From positions 1 to 10,725 of the forward strand of contig JAJXZV010000096.1 in assembly GCA_021779875.1 (NCBI GenBank): DNA of 10,725 bases, given 5' to 3'. Positions 8,826 to 10,725 of this stretch are shown here, piece after piece (positions within the stretch are counted from its first letter, which is position 1; each line of letters begins with the position of its first letter). The notes below the pieces were generated by a model, which was not told the origin of the DNA, did not search any database, and was given only the letters and a program-made list of their open reading frames with translations. The position numbers and the translations under genes were made by a program. This stretch comes from Pseudomonadota bacterium (GTDB lineage Bacteria; Pseudomonadota; Gammaproteobacteria; Steroidobacterales; Steroidobacteraceae).

Positions 8826-9137
8826 CTACTCGGCGAGGCCGAACTCTTTGAGTTTCTTGCGCAGCGTGCCGCGGTTGATCCCTAAGATGGTGGCGGCACG
8901 GCTCTGATTGCCCTGTACGTGGCCCATCACCACCTTGAACAAGGGCTCTTCAACCTCGCGCATCACGAGGTCGTACAAATGGGCGGGCTTGTGGCCGTTG
9001 AGGGTCTCGAAGTAGCTCTGCAGGGCTTCCTCGGCCTGCGAGCGCAGGGGCACGCCCTTGCCGTTGACCTTCAGGTCGCGGCCATTGAACGCCGGTGCGG
9101 CCTCTCTGCGTGACTTCGCCTTCTTCTTTGCCACCAT
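8826..9137 (-). CDS. fis: DNA-binding protein Fis
   Basis: Homodimeric nucleoid-associated protein that bends DNA, regulates rRNA and many other promoters, and aids site-specific recombination in enterics. The chosen ATG at 9137 gives 103 residues (E. coli 98); a GTG at 9149 would add four residues. I prefer the ATG because a GGATGGGG run lies just upstream, though spacing is short. The C-terminal half matches Fis well: [14 protein letters not shown], then the helix-turn-helix [20 protein letters not shown], where the recognition-helix part [10 protein letters not shown] is nearly identical to E. coli. The N-terminus differs: a basic KKKAKSRR stretch and no clear match to the beta-hairpin arms that E. 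coli Fis uses to activate invertases. It lies 35 bases after dusB and 8 bases before purH. Its position behind dusB confirms Fis rather than the related C-terminus of NtrC-type activators. Confidence 0.95.
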   Translation of the reverse strand: MVAKKKAKSRREAAPAFNGRDLKVNGKGVPLRSQAEEALQSYFETLNGHKPAHLYDLVMREVEEPLFKVVMGHVQGNQSRAATILGINRGTLRKKLKEFGLAE

Positions 9138-9172
9138 AGCCCCATCCACAGCTCACGCGGTTGGTCTTGTAG

Positions 9173-10174
9173 TTATGCGACGCTTCGCGTCCGATCCTCG
9201 CGATACACACCCGCGTCGAGGTGCTCGAGCAGCGTCGTCAGCTGCTCGCGGGGCGTCTCGATCGCAACCAGCCGATTGCGCAGGGTCTCGTGACCGGGTC
9301 GCCGCCCCAGATACCAACTCAGGTGCTTGCGGGCCACTCGAACTCCCGTCTCTTCGCCGTAGAAGCCGTACAGGTCTTCCAAGTGGGCGCGCATGATATC
9401 ACGTACTTTTTCCGGCGCGAGTGCCGGTGCGGCGCGGCCGTTCGCGAGGAAAAAATTGACTTCGTCGAAGATCCATGGCTTGCCCTGCGCGCCGCGGCCG
9501 ATCATCACGCCGTCGCATCCGGTTCTGCGCAGCACGTCGCGCGCCTGCGCACCGTCCTGGATGTCGCCATTCGCGAACACCGGGATGCGGACCGCGGATT
9601 TGATCGCCGCCACGGTGTCGTGCTCCGCTTCGCCGCGATACAGGTCGGCGCGTGTGCGGCCATGCACGGCGAGTGCCAGGATGCCGCTGTCCTCGGCGAT
9701 GTGCGCGATGTGCGGCGCGTTCCGGTGGTCGCGATCCCAACCGGTGCGCATCTTGAGCGTCACCGGCGCCGGCACCGCGCGCACCACCGCCGCGAGGATC
9801 CGCGCGACCAGGTCCTCGTCCTGCATCAAGGCGGAGCCCGCGAGCCGGTTGCAGACCTTCTTGGCGGGGCAGCCCATGTTGATGTCGATGATCTCGGCGC
9901 CCGCCTCGACGTTCAGCCGCGCCGCATCGGCCATCATCTGCGGATCGAACCCCGCGATCTGCACGACGCGCGGGCCGGGCTCGCCGGCATGATCCATGCG
10001 CCGCTGCGACTTCGGGCTCGTCCACAGCCGCGTCTGTGCGGTCAGCATCTCCGAGGCGGCGAGACCCGCGCCGAGGCGCCGGCAGAGCATGCGGAACGGC
10101 CGGTCGGTGACCCCCGCCATGGGGGCGAGCACCACGTTGGCGGACAGGGCGTACGGGCCGATGCGCAGGCTCAT
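9173..10174 (-). CDS. dusB: tRNA-dihydrouridine synthase B
   Basis: FMN-dependent enzyme that reduces a uridine to dihydrouridine in the D-loop of tRNA (U17 for E. coli DusB). From the ATG at 10174 the product has 333 residues (E. coli 321). It shows VVLAPMAGVTDRPFR (14-28) near the FMN site, INMGCPAKKV (98-107) with catalytic C102, K141 in LKMRTGW, H171-GRTR, ANGDIQDG (201-208) and GRGAQGKPWIF (226-236) for phosphate binding, then a helical C-terminal tRNA-binding domain. The minus-strand frame is open further upstream, but that region is covered by the preceding gene in another frame, and the family N-terminus begins at this ATG. Its ATG overlaps the DUF3426 gene's stop (ATGA), with GGGGG a few bases upstream. 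DusB rather than DusA/C is supported by the neighbouring fis. Confidence 0.97.
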   Translation of the reverse strand: MSLRIGPYALSANVVLAPMAGVTDRPFRMLCRRLGAGLAASEMLTAQTRLWTSPKSQRRMDHAGEPGPRVVQIAGFDPQMMADAARLNVEAGAEIIDINMGCPAKKVCNRLAGSALMQDEDLVARILAAVVRAVPAPVTLKMRTGWDRDHRNAPHIAHIAEDSGILALAVHGRTRADLYRGEAEHDTVAAIKSAVRIPVFANGDIQDGAQARDVLRRTGCDGVMIGRGAQGKPWIFDEVNFFLANGRAAPALAPEKVRDIMRAHLEDLYGFYGEETGVRVARKHLSWYLGRRPGHETLRNRLVAIETPREQLTTLLEHLDAGVYREDRTRSVA

Positions 10175-10725
10175 CGGGCCCCCGGCGGCGCGGCATCCGC
10201 CGCGCAGGCGATCCGCCCGTCGGCGCCGCGCAGGCACACGTCGAGCTCGAACCCTTCCGCGTCCTTGCCGGGATCGAGGATCGCGAGCGTCGCGTCGGCT
10301 CGCTCGCCGGGCGCGAGCCGCCGGCCCGCGGGATGCCCGAGGTACTCGGCCGGCTGGAAGTCGCGAGCGCCGAGGCGCGTGCCGAAGCGGTTCAGCAGGG
10401 TCACGCGCAGCAGCGGGTAGGCGAGCGGCTGCGCCGTGGTGTTCAGGATGCTCGCACGCACGTGCAGCGTGCCGTTCGCCTGCGGATCGCCGGTCACGCC
10501 CCACTGGCGCAGCTGATAGCCCGCGAGATCCGCCGGGCCGGGAGCCGGGCGGCCGAGCCGCGCGTCGAGCGCGCGCAGCAGATCGCCGAATGGCGCGCGC
10601 GCCTCGAGCCACTCGCGCCGGTCGATGAGGATCTGCGCCGCCAAGGCGACGGCGAGCAGGACCGCCGCGAGCCGCCAGAGCCACCGTGATGGGCGCCGCG
10701 GCGGCGCGAGCTCGGCGGCCTCGAC
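10171..10725 (-). CDS. DUF3426 membrane protein, 5' end cut by window edge
   Basis: Only the C-terminal 184 residues are in the window; the frame is open to the edge, so the start lies outside. A single hydrophobic helix, WLWRLAAVLLAVALAAQILI, follows a Pro/Arg-rich linker. After it comes the DUF3426 domain, with GYQLRQWGV, a beta-rich core ILNTTAQPLAYPLLRVTL and the typical F-Q-P-A-E-Y-L-G. Full-length relatives usually begin with a small zinc-ribbon (MJ0042 type) on the cytoplasmic side, which would be outside this window; that is expectation, not seen. Its function is unknown. In gammaproteobacteria this gene commonly stands between prmA and dusB, and here too it overlaps the dusB start by 4 bases (ATGA), so it is the upstream member of the same transcript. 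A start at 10644 would remove the membrane helix and is unlikely. Confidence 0.88.
   Translation of the reverse strand, partial: VEAAELAPPRRPSRWLWRLAAVLLAVALAAQILIDRREWLEARAPFGDLLRALDARLGRPAPGPADLAGYQLRQWGVTGDPQANGTLHVRASILNTTAQPLAYPLLRVTLLNRFGTRLGARDFQPAEYLGHPAGRRLAPGERADATLAILDPGKDAEGFELDVCLRGADGRIACAADAAPPGAR

Noticed and set aside
10175..10684. A long DusB frame extending upstream as a fusion
   Set aside because: The extra segment lies in a different frame over the DUF3426 gene, which has family motifs and a membrane helix; DusB homology begins at the ATG at 10174.

Overview
The window is a GC-rich stretch of housekeeping chromosome from a proteobacterium, most likely a high-GC gammaproteobacterium. 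Two gene orders point there: rhlB diverging from trxA-rho, and DUF3426-dusB-fis-purH-purD. RhlB and a DusB/Fis pair are also typical of that class. I cannot name the genus. No insertion sequence, phage gene, tRNA, rRNA or CRISPR array is visible.

Layout. Positions 1-1242 (minus) hold rhlB, truncated at its 3' end by the window edge. Positions 1243-1497 are the divergent control region between rhlB and trxA; they contain nested inverted repeats and, next to trxA, a C-rich, G-poor leader. From 1498 to 5958 (plus) there is one tightly packed gene row: trxA (thioredoxin), rho (transcription terminator with an unusual 71-residue N-terminal extension), a short NfeD-like membrane protein, an SPFH/QmcA-like membrane protein, and a Bcr/CflA-type MFS transporter. 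Gaps are at most 27 bases and several genes overlap. From 10725 down to 5919 (minus) runs a second packed row: the end of a DUF3426 membrane protein, dusB (tRNA dihydrouridine synthase), fis (nucleoid protein), purH and purD. The two rows converge and overlap by 40 bp, with a strong hairpin just beyond the MFS stop codon, inside purD.

How the genes work together. RhlB and Rho are both RNA-dependent ATPases of RNA decay and transcription termination. NfeD and the SPFH protein are a known membrane-microdomain pair. PurD and PurH carry out step 2 and the last two steps of de novo IMP synthesis. DusB and Fis form the classic dusB-fis pair. The transporter is an accessory gene at the end of the plus-strand row.

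I see no novel multi-gene system. The most noteworthy points are the glycine/arginine-rich Rho extension that fills the space between trxA and the normal Rho start, the rut-like C-rich leader ahead of trxA-rho, and the hairpin at the convergent gene junction.
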